This document shows, piece after piece, positions 1 to 8,060 of a stretch of DNA of 64,000 bases; the stretch's first letter is position 1; every line of letters begins with the position of its first letter. The DNA is taken from contig NZ_LBMW01000035.1 of assembly GCF_026168105.1 (NCBI RefSeq), forward strand, positions 1 to 64,000, read 5' to 3'. A model generated the notes under the pieces. That model did not search any database. It was given only the letters and a program-made list of their open reading frames with translations, and was not told the DNA's origin. Both the position numbers and the translations under genes were made by a program. The stretch comes from Streptomyces hygroscopicus. Its GTDB lineage: Bacteria; Actinomycetota; Actinomycetes; Streptomycetales; Streptomycetaceae.

Positions 1-16
1 GCCGCGGGGGGTTCGG

Positions 17-58
17 ACGTCTCCGGAGGCGTGGTTCAGTACGTCTCCGGAGGCGTGG
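17..58. repeat. Two-copy 18-bp direct repeat downstream of azlD
   Basis: The 18-mer ACGTCTCCGGAGGCGTGG occurs at 17-34 and again at 41-58, a 24-bp period. Each copy contains the palindrome CTCCGGAG. It lies 24 bp beyond the stop codon of the minus-strand azlD gene. No function is known; it may be part of a longer array cut by the window edge. Confidence 0.7.
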
Positions 59-81
59 ACGGCGCCGGGAGCGTGGCCCCG

Positions 82-396
82 CTAGACCAGCCCTGTGGCC
101 CGCAGCGCCGCCGTGGTCGCCGCCGCGGCCAGGACCACCAGCACGAACGGCGCTCGTCGCCATGCCAGGATCCCGCCCACCAGGACGCCCGCCGGCCGGG
201 CCCACCCCGCGAAGCCACCCGCCTGGGTGAGCGCGCCCGTCGCCAGCAGGGCGGCCAGCAGCACCATCGCCCCCGCCGACAGCAGTCGGTGGACGTGGTC
301 CGGCAGCGCCAGACGCCCGTGCAGCAGCGGACCGGCCAGCCGGAATGCGTACGTCCCCACGGCGAGCGCGAGGATCGCGGCGACCGTCGCCGTCAT
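82..396 (-). CDS. azlD: AzlD-family amino acid export subunit
   Basis: Small membrane partner of an AzlC-type permease. AzlCD pairs are associated with efflux of branched-chain amino acids or analogues, but the substrate cannot be read from sequence. The 104-residue protein is the usual AzlD size and almost entirely hydrophobic, with three or four membrane segments separated by short Arg/Gly loops. It starts at ATG 396, which overlaps the azlC stop in an ATGA arrangement, so the two are translationally coupled. The neighbouring divergent XRE-cupin gene is the likely regulator. Confidence 0.8.
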   Translation of the reverse strand: MTATVAAILALAVGTYAFRLAGPLLHGRLALPDHVHRLLSAGAMVLLAALLATGALTQAGGFAGWARPAGVLVGGILAWRRAPFVLVVLAAAATTAALRATGLV

Positions 397-1088
397 GCCC
401 GCCCCCCGAGCGCGAGCAGTCCGGCGAGGGCCAGCAGTACGGGCACCCCGGTGGGCACGAACGGCGTCGCCGCCAGGGCCACCGCACCACCGGTCAGCGC
501 GGCCCGCCGGGTGCTCGGGTCCTCCCGAACTGCGGGCAGGACCAGCGCGACCAGCACGGCGGGGAAGGCGGCGTCCAGGCCGAACGTGTCCGTGTCGCCC
601 AGCGCGCCGCCGGCCAGGGCCCCGCCGAGCACGCAGAGGTTCCAGGCCGCGTACAGCCCGAGCCCCGAGATCCAGAACGCCGCCCGGCGCCGCGCCGGAT
701 CGCGCTGGGCCAGAGCGAACGCCGCCGTCTCGTCGGTCACCAGGTGCGCGCCCGCGAACCGGGCCAGGCGCCCGTGTCCGTCCAGGACGTCCGCCACCGC
801 AAGGCTGAACGCCGCCGTGCGCGTGTTCAGCAGCAGTCCCGTCGCCGCGGCGGCCGCCGGGCCGCCCCCGGCCAGCAGGATTCCCACCGCGCTGAACTGC
901 GCCGAGCCGGCGTACACCACCAGTGACATCACCACCGGGACCCATACCGGCAGGCCGCCCGCGACCGCGATCGCGCCGAACGACACGCCGACCACTCCAC
1001 TTGCGAGGCAGACGAGTGACACGTCCCGGAGCAGCGCACGGTCGACGGCCGGAGAGGAACAGGAAGGTGTTCGGAAGAGCGAACGCAT
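393..1088 (-). CDS. azlC: AzlC-family amino acid permease
   Basis: Large subunit of an AzlCD exporter in the cytoplasmic membrane. The 231-residue protein has the AzlC pattern: a conserved stretch around SFGAIAV near residue 40, then YAGSAQFSAVG around residue 65, followed by several more hydrophobic helices. Family size is about 230-240 residues. ATG 1088 is chosen. A GTG at 1109 is in frame, but its purine-rich stretch abuts the start codon, so the true start is uncertain by seven codons. Its stop overlaps the azlD start. The promoter must lie in the 69 bp shared with the divergent regulator. Confidence 0.82.
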   Translation of the reverse strand: MRSLFRTPSCSSPAVDRALLRDVSLVCLASGVVGVSFGAIAVAGGLPVWVPVVMSLVVYAGSAQFSAVGILLAGGGPAAAAATGLLLNTRTAAFSLAVADVLDGHGRLARFAGAHLVTDETAAFALAQRDPARRRAAFWISGLGLYAAWNLCVLGGALAGGALGDTDTFGLDAAFPAVLVALVLPAVREDPSTRRAALTGGAVALAATPFVPTGVPVLLALAGLLALGGRA

Positions 1089-1116
1089 GTTTTCTACAAT
1101 GGACAGCACCCCTTCT

Positions 1117-1136
1117 GTTCGTCAAGATGAACGAAC
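1117..1136. promoter_or_regulatory. Dyad in the azlC / XRE divergent promoter, candidate operator
   Basis: GTTCGT (1117-1122) and ACGAAC (1131-1136) form a perfect 6-bp inverted repeat with an 8-bp spacer. They sit midway between the divergent azlC and XRE-cupin starts. This is the only clear dyad in that gap, so it is the natural binding site for the adjacent helix-turn-helix protein. The assignment is inference from position and symmetry. Confidence 0.4.
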
Positions 1137-1157
1137 GTACCGATGGAGCGAACGCCC

Positions 1158-1733
1158 ATGACCGACGACGCCACCACTCCTCCGGCCCGGCTTCCCCTCG
1201 ACTGGATCGCCGCCGCGCTGCGCAGGGAGCGGACCCGAGCCGGGCTCTCGCTCTCCGAGCTGGCCAAGCGTGCGGGCATCGCGAAGTCCACGCTGTCCCA
1301 GCTGGAGGCGGCGAGCGGCAACCCCGGCATGGAGACCCTCTGGGCGCTGGGCGTCGCGCTCGGTGTGCCGTTCAGCGCGCTTGTCGAACCGCCCGCCCCG
1401 GCCGTGCAGGTGATCCGCGCGGGCGAGGGGCCCGCCGTGCACTCCGAGCAGTCCAGCTACCTGGCGACCCTGCTCTCCGCGAGCCCGCCGGGAGCGCGCC
1501 GGGACATCTACCGCGTCCGGCTGGAGCCGGGATCAGTTCGGGCGTCGGACGCACACATCCCGGGCACGATGGAGCACTTGGTGGTCAGCGCGGGGCGGGT
1601 TCTCGCGGGGCCGCGCGGCGAAGAGGAGGAACTCGCGCCCGGCGACTACATGGCCTTCCGCGGCGACGTACCGCATTCCTATGAGGCGCTGGCGCCCGGG
1701 ACCGCTTTCGTGCTGATCATGCAGCACGTGTGA
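1158..1733 (+). CDS. XRE-family regulator with C-terminal cupin domain
   Basis: DNA-binding repressor or activator of the HTH-XRE plus cupin type. The N-terminal 70 residues hold a helix-turn-helix (GLSLSELAKRAGIAKSTLS and following). Residues about 105-185 form a small beta-barrel cupin, probably the effector-binding part (GTMEHLVVSAGRV, then APGDYMAF). ATG 1158 is preferred over the in-frame ATG 1143 because GGAG at 1145-1148 is correctly spaced from it. Proteins of this architecture commonly sit next to azlCD, and the divergent layout supports control of that pair. The 191-residue length is normal. Confidence 0.82.
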   Translation: MTDDATTPPARLPLDWIAAALRRERTRAGLSLSELAKRAGIAKSTLSQLEAASGNPGMETLWALGVALGVPFSALVEPPAPAVQVIRAGEGPAVHSEQSSYLATLLSASPPGARRDIYRVRLEPGSVRASDAHIPGTMEHLVVSAGRVLAGPRGEEEELAPGDYMAFRGDVPHSYEALAPGTAFVLIMQHV

Positions 1734-1776
1734 CGGAAGCTCATGGGCGGCGCGGAAGCGCGCGAGGGCAAAAAGC

Positions 1777-1812
1777 AGGAGCCCCCTGCGCCGGGTGGCG
1801 CGCGGGGCTCCT
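1777..1812. terminator. Bidirectional terminator between XRE-cupin and csp genes
   Basis: A 9-bp perfect stem AGGAGCCCC (1777-1785) / GGGGCTCCT (1804-1812) has an inner GCGCC/GGCGC stem (1788-1792, 1797-1801). Read on the minus strand it is followed by a T-run (five A residues on the plus strand at 1770-1774), so it is a good intrinsic terminator for the cold-shock gene. It can also stop the convergent regulator gene. Confidence 0.7.
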
Positions 1813-1911
1813 TGGGTACTGCATTCCGTTCCGGATCAAAGCATCGGACTCAGTGAGCGGAGCCCTGTGAGCCGAAGGCTTGAAACCGAAGACCGAACTC
1901 CGAGACGAGGC

Positions 1912-2115
1912 TCAGATGGCCGTGACGTTCTCCGCCTGGGGGCCCTTCGGGCCCTGGGTCACGTCGAAGCTCACCTGCTGGTTCTCTTCGAGCGAACGGA
2001 AGCCGTTCGCGTTGATCGCGGAGTAGTGGACGAAGACGTCGGGGCCGCCGCCTTCTTGGGCGATGAAGCCAAAGCCCTTTTCGGCGTTGAACCACTTCAC
2101 GGTTCCGGTAGCCAT
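1912..2115 (-). CDS. Cold-shock domain protein (CspA family)
   Basis: A 67-residue single-domain nucleic-acid chaperone that binds single-stranded RNA/DNA. Both RNP motifs are visible: KGFGFI near residue 13 and VFVHY near residue 27. The start GTVKWFNAEKGFGFI is textbook CspA. A strong ribosome site (AAGGAGGGC on the minus strand) lies just upstream of ATG 2115. Streptomyces carry several paralogues (scoF/csp family), so the exact name is left open. It is monocistronic, with a dedicated terminator and a leader of about 150 nt. Confidence 0.95.
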   Translation of the reverse strand: MATGTVKWFNAEKGFGFIAQEGGGPDVFVHYSAINANGFRSLEENQQVSFDVTQGPKGPQAENVTAI

Positions 2116-2481
2116 AAGCCCTCCTTGGGCCCAAAGGGTTGCCCTGCTCCAGAACCTGCGATTGTGAAAACTGAAGCGCCGCACAACTGCATATGTCTGA
2201 AAACGACGAGAGCCCGCGGTTACATGCTCCGCAGGCTCTGTACTGCAAGGGAAACCAAACTGCAACTTGCGGCGAGCCTAGCACGTGGGCAGCCGAAAGC
2301 AATAGAGGTCAAGATCACGTCACCCAAATGTTTGAGCGGGTGGTGGGCCGGATTGACGCCGGTGTGGCGCATCGTAGTCACGGAGGTGGACACCAGGTGG
2401 CCGTCGGGTGCCCGTAACGGCTTGCGGACGCCAGGGGACCCTGGAGCCAGCACCGTACCGCACGGGGTCTAGTCTCGCGAT
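2116..2481. other. Divergent csp / mqnA intergenic region with csp leader
   Basis: This 366-bp gap holds no credible gene. The half next to csp is its probable untranslated leader, which is relatively A/T-rich. Long structured leaders are typical of cspA-type genes and can act in temperature-dependent translation. The other half must hold the mqnA promoter, but no convincing -35/-10 pair was found for it. Confidence 0.5.
2275..2302 (-). promoter_or_regulatory. Probable promoter of the csp gene
   Basis: On the minus strand TTGCTT (2302-2297) and TAGGCT (2280-2275) are separated by 16 bp, a reasonable housekeeping-type -35/-10 pair. It would start transcription near 2268 and leave a leader of roughly 150 nt ahead of ATG 2115. 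This is a motif match only. Confidence 0.4.
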
Positions 2482-3330
2482 GTGGACAATTCTCGCATCC
2501 GGCCGCGCGTCGGCCACATCCAGTTCCTGAACTGCCTGCCCCTGTACTGGGGGCTCGCGAGAACCGGCACCCTCCTCGACTTCGAGCTGACCAAGGACAC
2601 CCCCGAGAAGCTCAGCGAGCAGCTGGTGCGGGGCGATCTGGACATCGGGCCCATCACCCTCGTCGAATTCCTCAGGAACGCCGACCAGCTGGTCGCCTTC
2701 CCAGACATCGCGGTCGGCTGCGACGGCCCGGTGATGTCCTGCGTGATCGTCTCCCAGGTGCCGCTGGACCGGCTCGACGGCGCCCGGGTCGCCCTCGGTT
2801 CCACCTCGCGGACCTCCGTCCGCCTCGCCCAGCTGCTGCTCGCCGAGCGGTACGGGGTGGCACCGGACTACTACACCTGCCCGCCCGACCTCAGCCTGAT
2901 GATGCAGGAGGCGGAAGCGGCGGTGCTGATCGGCGACGCCGCGCTCCGGGCGAACCTGCACGACGGGCCGCGCTACGGCCTCGACGTGCACGACCTGGGC
3001 TCGCTGTGGAAGGAGTGGACGGGCCTGCCGTTCGTCTTCGCGGTCTGGGCGGCCCGGCGCGACTACCTGGAGCGTGAGCCGGCCATCACCCGCAAGGTGC
3101 ACGAGGCCTTCCTGGCCTCCCGCAACCTGTCCCTGGAGGAGGTCGCCAAGGTCGCGGAGCAGGCGGCGCGCTGGGAGGCCTTCGACGAGCAGGTCCTGGA
3201 GCGGTACTTCACGACGCTCGACTTCCGCTTCGGCGGCCCGCAGCTGACGGCGGTCGCGGAGTTCGCCCGGCGGGTCGGGCCGACGACGGGTTTCCCGGCC
3301 GACGTGAAGGTGAAACTTCTGGAGTCGTAG
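2482..3330 (+). CDS. mqnA: Chorismate dehydratase MqnA
   Basis: First enzyme of the futalosine route to menaquinone. It dehydrates chorismate to 3-[(1-carboxyvinyl)oxy]benzoate in the cytoplasm. The 282-residue protein has the MqnA periplasmic-binding-like fold. VGHIQFLNCLPLYWGL near residue 10 and LDIGPITLVEFLRN near residue 52 are family hallmarks, as is LGSTSRTSVRLA around residue 106. GTG 2482 is the start that places the IxFLNxxP motif at the expected distance from the N-terminus. Streptomyces use this pathway instead of the classical MenFDHCEB route. mqnC and menG lie a few kb downstream. Confidence 0.93.
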   Translation: MDNSRIRPRVGHIQFLNCLPLYWGLARTGTLLDFELTKDTPEKLSEQLVRGDLDIGPITLVEFLRNADQLVAFPDIAVGCDGPVMSCVIVSQVPLDRLDGARVALGSTSRTSVRLAQLLLAERYGVAPDYYTCPPDLSLMMQEAEAAVLIGDAALRANLHDGPRYGLDVHDLGSLWKEWTGLPFVFAVWAARRDYLEREPAITRKVHEAFLASRNLSLEEVAKVAEQAARWEAFDEQVLERYFTTLDFRFGGPQLTAVAEFARRVGPTTGFPADVKVKLLES

Positions 3331-3548
3331 GCGCCGTACGAGAGTTGGGGCCTGCGGCCCGCCCGGTGCGGGGGCGCACGCCGGGCGGCGGCCACTACGC
3401 TGCTGGCAGGTCGGGACCGTACGGACCGACGGGCTCCAGGATCCCCCGGGTTCCAGAACCGTCCTGGCTCCAGGGGGCCTTCGGGCTCCGGGGACCCGTC
3501 GGCCGCACAGAGGACCGCTGGTGCCACGGGGGAAGGGTGGACGACGCC

Positions 3549-5282
3549 ATGCAACCGCTCGAAGCCGGTGAGCCCACCGCCGTGGGGCCCTACCGGCTGC
3601 TCGGCCGGCTCGGCGCCGGCGGGATGGGCCGGGTCTATCTGGGGCGCAGCGCGGGCGGGCGCACGGTCGCGGTCAAGGTCGTGCATCCGCACTTCGCGCT
3701 GGACGAGGAGTTCCGCGCCCGCTTCCGCCGCGAGGTGGAGGCCGCGCGGCGGGTCGGCGGTGCCTGGACCGCGCCGGTGCTGGACGCCGACCCGGAGGCG
3801 TCGGTGCCGTGGGTCGCGACCGGTTACGCGGCCGGTCCGTCGGTGGCCGCGGCGGTGACGGACGGCGGCCCGCTTCCGCTCCACTCCGTACGGGCCCTGG
3901 GCGCGGGCCTGGCGGAGGCGCTGACGGCGGTGCACGGACTGGGCCTGGTCCACCGGGACGTGAAGCCGTCGAACGTCCTGCTGACCCTCGACGGCCCGCT
4001 CCTGATCGACTTCGGCATCGCGCGGGCCACGGACGGCACGGCGTCGCTGACCTCGACCGGAGTCTCCGTCGGCTCGCCCGGTTACATGTCCCCCGAGCAG
4101 ATCCTCGGCAAGGGCATCACGGGCGCGGCGGATGTCTTCTCGCTGGGCGCGGTGCTCGCGTATGCGGCGACCGGGCAGCCCCCGTTCACCGGCGACTCCT
4201 CCGCGGCGCTGCTGTACAAGGTCGTCCACGAGGAGCCGGAACTCGGCTCGCTGGAGGACGGGTTGCGCGAGCTGGCGGCCGTGTGCCTCGCCAAGGACCC
4301 GGCCGCCCGCCCCGCCCCGACGGAGGTGGCCCGACGGCTCGCCCCCCAGGGCGCCGTCCGCCTGGTGGCGGGAGGCTGGCTGCCGGGACCACTGGTGGAA
4401 CAGGTCAGCCGCAAGGCCGTACATCTGCTGAACCTGGAGGCGGGAGAGGGGGAACCGTCGGGGCCGGTGGGGTTCAGCAGGGCCTCGGCGGGGGAGACCG
4501 GGCGGCCCGGGGGCCCTGAGGGTGCATCGACTGCCGCTGATGCGAAGGTGCTTGACGTCCCGTCGGCCAACGAGTGGTCCTCGGCCCGGCCGACCGCGGG
4601 CCCGACCGGGCCGTCGCCCGCCGGAGTCTTCGGTCCGCCATCCGACCCGAACGCCGCTCTCGCCACCCAGGACGCCGTACCCGCCGCGCACGGCAGTCCC
4701 CACGGCAAGGTCTCGGTGAGCGTCGCCGCGACCTCGGCACCGGGGACCGACGGGCGCGGCCGGCGTGTGAGCTGCACCGTCGCGGTGGCCGTCGCGGGAG
4801 CGCTGGCCGCGGTCACGGTCGGGTCGGCGTTCACGCTGGGGTTGTTCGACAAGGGCGGTTCGGGGGAGGCCGGCGCGGCCCGGGGCGCCGGCCACTCACC
4901 CGGCCCGGCGGCCACCGGCGCCGGGCAGTCCGCGATCCCCGCCACCTATCTGGGCACCTGGGAGGGAGACGGGACGGCCCTCGGGGGCACGCTGCCGATG
5001 GGCACCTTCCGCGTCACCATCCACCCCGCCGCGCCGGGCCAGGAACTCGGCACGCTGCGGCAGACCGACCAGATCGGCGGCATCTGCGAGGACGTACTCC
5101 TCCTGAAGAAGGCCACGAAGGCCCGGCTCACCGCTGAGAGCGTGGCCAAGGCCACCAACCGCGACGTGTGCACGAAGGGCAGACACGCGGTACGCCTGAC
5201 ACCGGTCGGCTCCGACCTCAGGCTCGAGATGGACAACTCGGACGCGGGCAACCCGGTGGCTCGGCTGGGGAAGGCCGGGTAG
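3549..5282 (+). CDS. Transmembrane Ser/Thr protein kinase
   Basis: A Hanks-type receptor-like kinase. The catalytic domain (about residues 12-275) contains the glycine loop LGAGGMGRVYLG, the lysine motif VAVKVV, the catalytic loop HRDVKPSNVLL, DFGIA, and the activation-segment end SPGYMSPEQ, so it should be active. A Pro/Ala/Gly-rich juxtamembrane linker follows, with one membrane helix near residues 410-434. A C-terminal extracytoplasmic domain of about 140 residues opens with YLGTWEGDG and contains two cysteines. It has no PASTA repeats. ATG 3549 is chosen; upstream in-frame sequence lacks kinase similarity. Its ligand and substrates are unknown. Confidence 0.9.
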   Translation: MQPLEAGEPTAVGPYRLLGRLGAGGMGRVYLGRSAGGRTVAVKVVHPHFALDEEFRARFRREVEAARRVGGAWTAPVLDADPEASVPWVATGYAAGPSVAAAVTDGGPLPLHSVRALGAGLAEALTAVHGLGLVHRDVKPSNVLLTLDGPLLIDFGIARATDGTASLTSTGVSVGSPGYMSPEQILGKGITGAADVFSLGAVLAYAATGQPPFTGDSSAALLYKVVHEEPELGSLEDGLRELAAVCLAKDPAARPAPTEVARRLAPQGAVRLVAGGWLPGPLVEQVSRKAVHLLNLEAGEGEPSGPVGFSRASAGETGRPGGPEGASTAADAKVLDVPSANEWSSARPTAGPTGPSPAGVFGPPSDPNAALATQDAVPAAHGSPHGKVSVSVAATSAPGTDGRGRRVSCTVAVAVAGALAAVTVGSAFTLGLFDKGGSGEAGAARGAGHSPGPAATGAGQSAIPATYLGTWEGDGTALGGTLPMGTFRVTIHPAAPGQELGTLRQTDQIGGICEDVLLLKKATKARLTAESVAKATNRDVCTKGRHAVRLTPVGSDLRLEMDNSDAGNPVARLGKAG

Positions 5283-5336
5283 GCGCGAACTACGGGCGGG
5301 CCGGGTCCGGTTCGGGACCTCCGGGGTCCCAGGTCC

Positions 5337-5399
5337 GCCGCCGTCCTGTCGGTGGATGCCGCCGTCCTGTAGGTGGATGCCGCCGTCCTGTCGGTGAAT
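5337..5399. repeat. Three-copy 21-bp tandem repeat
   Basis: The core GCCGTCCTGT recurs at 5340, 5361 and 5382, an exact 21-bp period. The unit is close to CCGCCGTCCTGTCGGTGGATG, with single changes in copies two and three. The array begins 55 bp after the kinase stop and ends a few bases before the prepilin peptidase start, so it occupies that gene's leader. Its role is unknown. Confidence 0.8.
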
Positions 5400-5404
5400 A
5401 GGGT

Positions 5405-6196
5405 GTGCCCGTGGACCTCGACCTCTGGCTCACCGTCGCCGCCGCGCTGTGGGGCGCCGCCGCGGGGTTGCTGGTTCCCCGGGCCGCCTACCGGTTCTCC
5501 GCCGCATCCGGTGAGCCCTGGCGGGACCGGTGTCCCGACGGGCATCTCATCGGCGGCTGGCTCGGCCGGGCCCGGTGCGGCCAGTGTGCTCGTACGGAGC
5601 CCGCGCCACCCGGTGACGCGGGACGCGCGCAGTTGTCCGGGACCCTTGCCGCGTACGGGCCGAGCACGCTCCTCGTCGCCCTGTCCACCGCCTCGGTGTG
5701 CACCGCTCTCGCCCTCGCCACCGGTACCCGCCCTGAACTCGTCGTCTGGTTGCTGCTCGCCCCCGTCGGCGTCCTGCTGACGATCGTGGACTTCCGGGTG
5801 CAGCGGCTGCCGGACGTGGTCACCCTGCCGCTCGCCGCCCTCGCCCTGCTGCTGCTCGCCGCGGCCGCGGCCCTGCCCGGGCACGCCGGGGACCGGGTCA
5901 CCGCGCTGCTCGGCGCGCTCGTGCTCGGCGGCGCGTACTTCCTGCTCTTCCTCGTGAATCCGCACGGCATGGGCTTCGGCGACGTCAAGCTCGCGCTGGG
6001 GCTCGGCGCGGTGCTCGGCTGGTACGGCTGGCCGACCGTGATGCTGGGCACCTTCGCCGGGTTCCTCTTCGGGGGGTTGTACGGGCTCGGGCTCGTCCTC
6101 GCGCGCCGGGCCGGGCGGCGGACCGCGATCCCGTTCGGGCCGTTCCTCATCGCGGGCGCCTTCGTCGGGCTGCTCGTCGGCGCGTTCGCGGCCTGA
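5405..6196 (+). CDS. A24-family prepilin peptidase
   Basis: A polytopic aspartyl protease that would cleave, and may methylate, type IV pilin-like or Flp/Tad prepilins at the membrane. Both catalytic aspartates are in their usual motifs: IVDFRVQRLPDVVTLP near residue 127 and GFGDVKLALGLG near residue 195. Two cysteine pairs lie in the N-terminal cytoplasmic loop (RCPDGH and RCGQC). About seven hydrophobic segments are present over 263 residues. GTG 5405 is used; GTG 5411 is also possible. No pilin or secretion genes are nearby, so its substrate lies elsewhere. Confidence 0.85.
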   Translation: MPVDLDLWLTVAAALWGAAAGLLVPRAAYRFSAASGEPWRDRCPDGHLIGGWLGRARCGQCARTEPAPPGDAGRAQLSGTLAAYGPSTLLVALSTASVCTALALATGTRPELVVWLLLAPVGVLLTIVDFRVQRLPDVVTLPLAALALLLLAAAAALPGHAGDRVTALLGALVLGGAYFLLFLVNPHGMGFGDVKLALGLGAVLGWYGWPTVMLGTFAGFLFGGLYGLGLVLARRAGRRTAIPFGPFLIAGAFVGLLVGAFAA

Positions 6197-6285
6197 CGTA
6201 GGGGGGCCGAAGCCCCTGGCGTAGGCTGGTTCGGTCCGTCCACGACCCTTACGTCTGCCCACAACCCCCACGAAAGGGACGCCCG

Positions 6286-7500
6286 GTGACCGAGAAGGCC
6301 GACCTCACGTCAATCGATGTCACAGCCGTCCTCGACCGGGCCGCCGCAGGTGGGCGGATCACCCCAGAAGAGGCGCTCGTCCTCTACCGCGACGCCCCGC
6401 TGCACGCGCTGGGTGCCGCCGCCGACGCCGTACGCCGTCGCAAGTACGCGGGCATCGAGCACATCGCGACGTACATCGTCGAGCGCAACATCAACTACAC
6501 GAACGTGTGCGTGACGGCGTGCAAGTTCTGTGCCTTCTACGCGGCCCCGAAGGACACCGCCAAGGGCTGGACCCGCGATCTCGACGACATCCTGCGCCGC
6601 TGCGCGGAGACCGTGGAGCTGGGCGGTACCCAGATCATGTTCCAGGGCGGTCACCACCCGGACTACGGCGTCGAGTACTACGAGAAGCACTTCCGCGCCA
6701 TCAAGGAGGCCTTCCCGCAGCTGGTCATCCACAGCCTGGGGGCGTCCGAGGTCGAGCACATGGCGCGGATCTCGGGCGTGAGCGTGGAAGAGGCCATCAC
6801 CCGTATCCACGCCGCGGGCCTCGACTCCTTCGCCGGCGCCGGCGCCGAGCTGCTCCCCGAGCGCCCGCGCAAGGCCATCGCCCCGCTGAAGGAGAGCGGC
6901 GAGCGCTGGCTGGAGATCATGGAGACCGCGCACCACCTCGGTGTGGAGTCGACGTCCACCATGCTCATGGGCACGGGCGAGACCAACGCCGAGCGCATCG
7001 AGCACATGCGGATGATCCGGGACGTACAGGACCGCACGGGCGGTTTCCGGGCTTTCATCCCGTACACCTACCAGCCCGAGAACAACCATCTGAAGGGCCG
7101 CACCCAGGCGACCCTCTTCGAGTACCTGCGGATGATCGCGATCGCCCGCATTTTCCTCGACAACGTCCGGCACATCCAGGGCTCGTGGCTGACCACCGGC
7201 AAGGAGATCGGCCAGCTGTCCCTGCACTACGGCGCGGACGACCTCGGTTCGATCATGCTCGAGGAGAACGTCGTCTCCTCGGCCGGCGCCAAGCACCGTT
7301 CCAACCGTCAGGAGATCATCGACCTGATCAGGAAGGCGGGGCGGGTCCCGGCGCAGCGCTCGACGACGTACGAGCACCTCGTCGTCCACGACGACCCGGC
7401 GAACGACCCGGTCGACGAACGGGTGGTGTCCCACCTCTCGTCGACGGCGATCGCGGGCGGCACGGCACATCCCGAGCTGAAGCTGCTCGCCTCCAACTGA
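6286..7500 (+). CDS. mqnC: Cyclic dehypoxanthinyl futalosine synthase MqnC
   Basis: Radical SAM enzyme that cyclises dehypoxanthinyl futalosine to the spiro-cyclic precursor of the naphthoquinone ring. The [4Fe-4S] SAM-binding cysteines are C75, C79 and C82 in CVTACKFC (the CX3CX2C spacing). GGTQIMFQGGHHPD near residue 112 and GTGETNAERIEH near residue 228 are typical of MqnC/MqnE. The N-terminus, with ITPEEALVLY, and the 404-residue length favour MqnC over MqnE. GTG 6286 follows a purine-rich site (GAAAGGGA). It is followed 17 bp later by a barrel-less amidohydrolase-like gene and then menG. Confidence 0.92.
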   Translation: MTEKADLTSIDVTAVLDRAAAGGRITPEEALVLYRDAPLHALGAAADAVRRRKYAGIEHIATYIVERNINYTNVCVTACKFCAFYAAPKDTAKGWTRDLDDILRRCAETVELGGTQIMFQGGHHPDYGVEYYEKHFRAIKEAFPQLVIHSLGASEVEHMARISGVSVEEAITRIHAAGLDSFAGAGAELLPERPRKAIAPLKESGERWLEIMETAHHLGVESTSTMLMGTGETNAERIEHMRMIRDVQDRTGGFRAFIPYTYQPENNHLKGRTQATLFEYLRMIAIARIFLDNVRHIQGSWLTTGKEIGQLSLHYGADDLGSIMLEENVVSSAGAKHRSNRQEIIDLIRKAGRVPAQRSTTYEHLVVHDDPANDPVDERVVSHLSSTAIAGGTAHPELKLLASN

Positions 7501-7517
7501 GGCGTCGAGAGGCCGAG

Positions 7518-7964
7518 TTGGAGACGATTCACACGGCGGACGAAGTCCGGCACTCCTGGACCTCGGAGCCGATCGAGGACGGCGCCGTCGTGGTCGGGCG
7601 GGACCGGATCGGCGCCATCGGGACATTCGACGAGCTGCGCGTGCGGTTCCCGCGGGCCCGGGTGCGCAGATGGCCGGGCGCCCTGGGTCCCGCCCGCATC
7701 CACGAGGGCCCCCTCCCGGACGCCCCGACTCCCCGTGAACGCGTCCACGCGGTGCTGAAGCTCGGCGCGGTGGCGATCCTCGAGGAGCACGCCGACTCGC
7801 CCGAGGTCCGGGCCGCCGCCGAACGGAACGACGTCGTGATCCTCCTTCGCGCACGCCCGACAAGGATCGGCGAGGCCGGCCGCGCCGACCTCGCGGTCTT
7901 CGACGCCACCGGCGCCTGCCTGGCCACGGTGTGCGCCGGACGGCTGGTGCACCGGCGCCGCTGA
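7518..7964 (+). CDS. Barrel-less imidazolonepropionase-like protein
   Basis: A 148-residue protein that appears to consist only of the composite beta-sandwich found at the two ends of amidohydrolases such as imidazolonepropionase and aminodeoxyfutalosine deaminase. The start resembles the N-terminal strands (GAVVVGRDRIGAIG). The end has the characteristic closing segment (ADLAVFDATGACLATV then GRLVH). The roughly 250-residue catalytic barrel and its HxH metal site are absent. Start TTG 7518 is the best candidate: GAGAGG at 7507-7512 is well placed and no ATG or GTG is available nearby. It lies between mqnC and menG, which suggests a menaquinone-related role, but catalysis is unlikely. Confidence 0.65.
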   Translation: METIHTADEVRHSWTSEPIEDGAVVVGRDRIGAIGTFDELRVRFPRARVRRWPGALGPARIHEGPLPDAPTPRERVHAVLKLGAVAILEEHADSPEVRAAAERNDVVILLRARPTRIGEAGRADLAVFDATGACLATVCAGRLVHRRR

Positions 7965-8060
7965 GCCGGTCCCGGGGCGGACACCGGGCGGGTCCCGGCG
8001 GCGGGCGCGTACCGGCCGGGCGCCGCAGGTGCGCACGGGCCCTGCTGCCACAATGGGTCG

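Noticed and set aside
3063..4895. Minus-strand ORF of 610 codons opposite mqnA and the kinase gene
   Set aside because: Same shadow effect; it has no domain and crosses two real genes.
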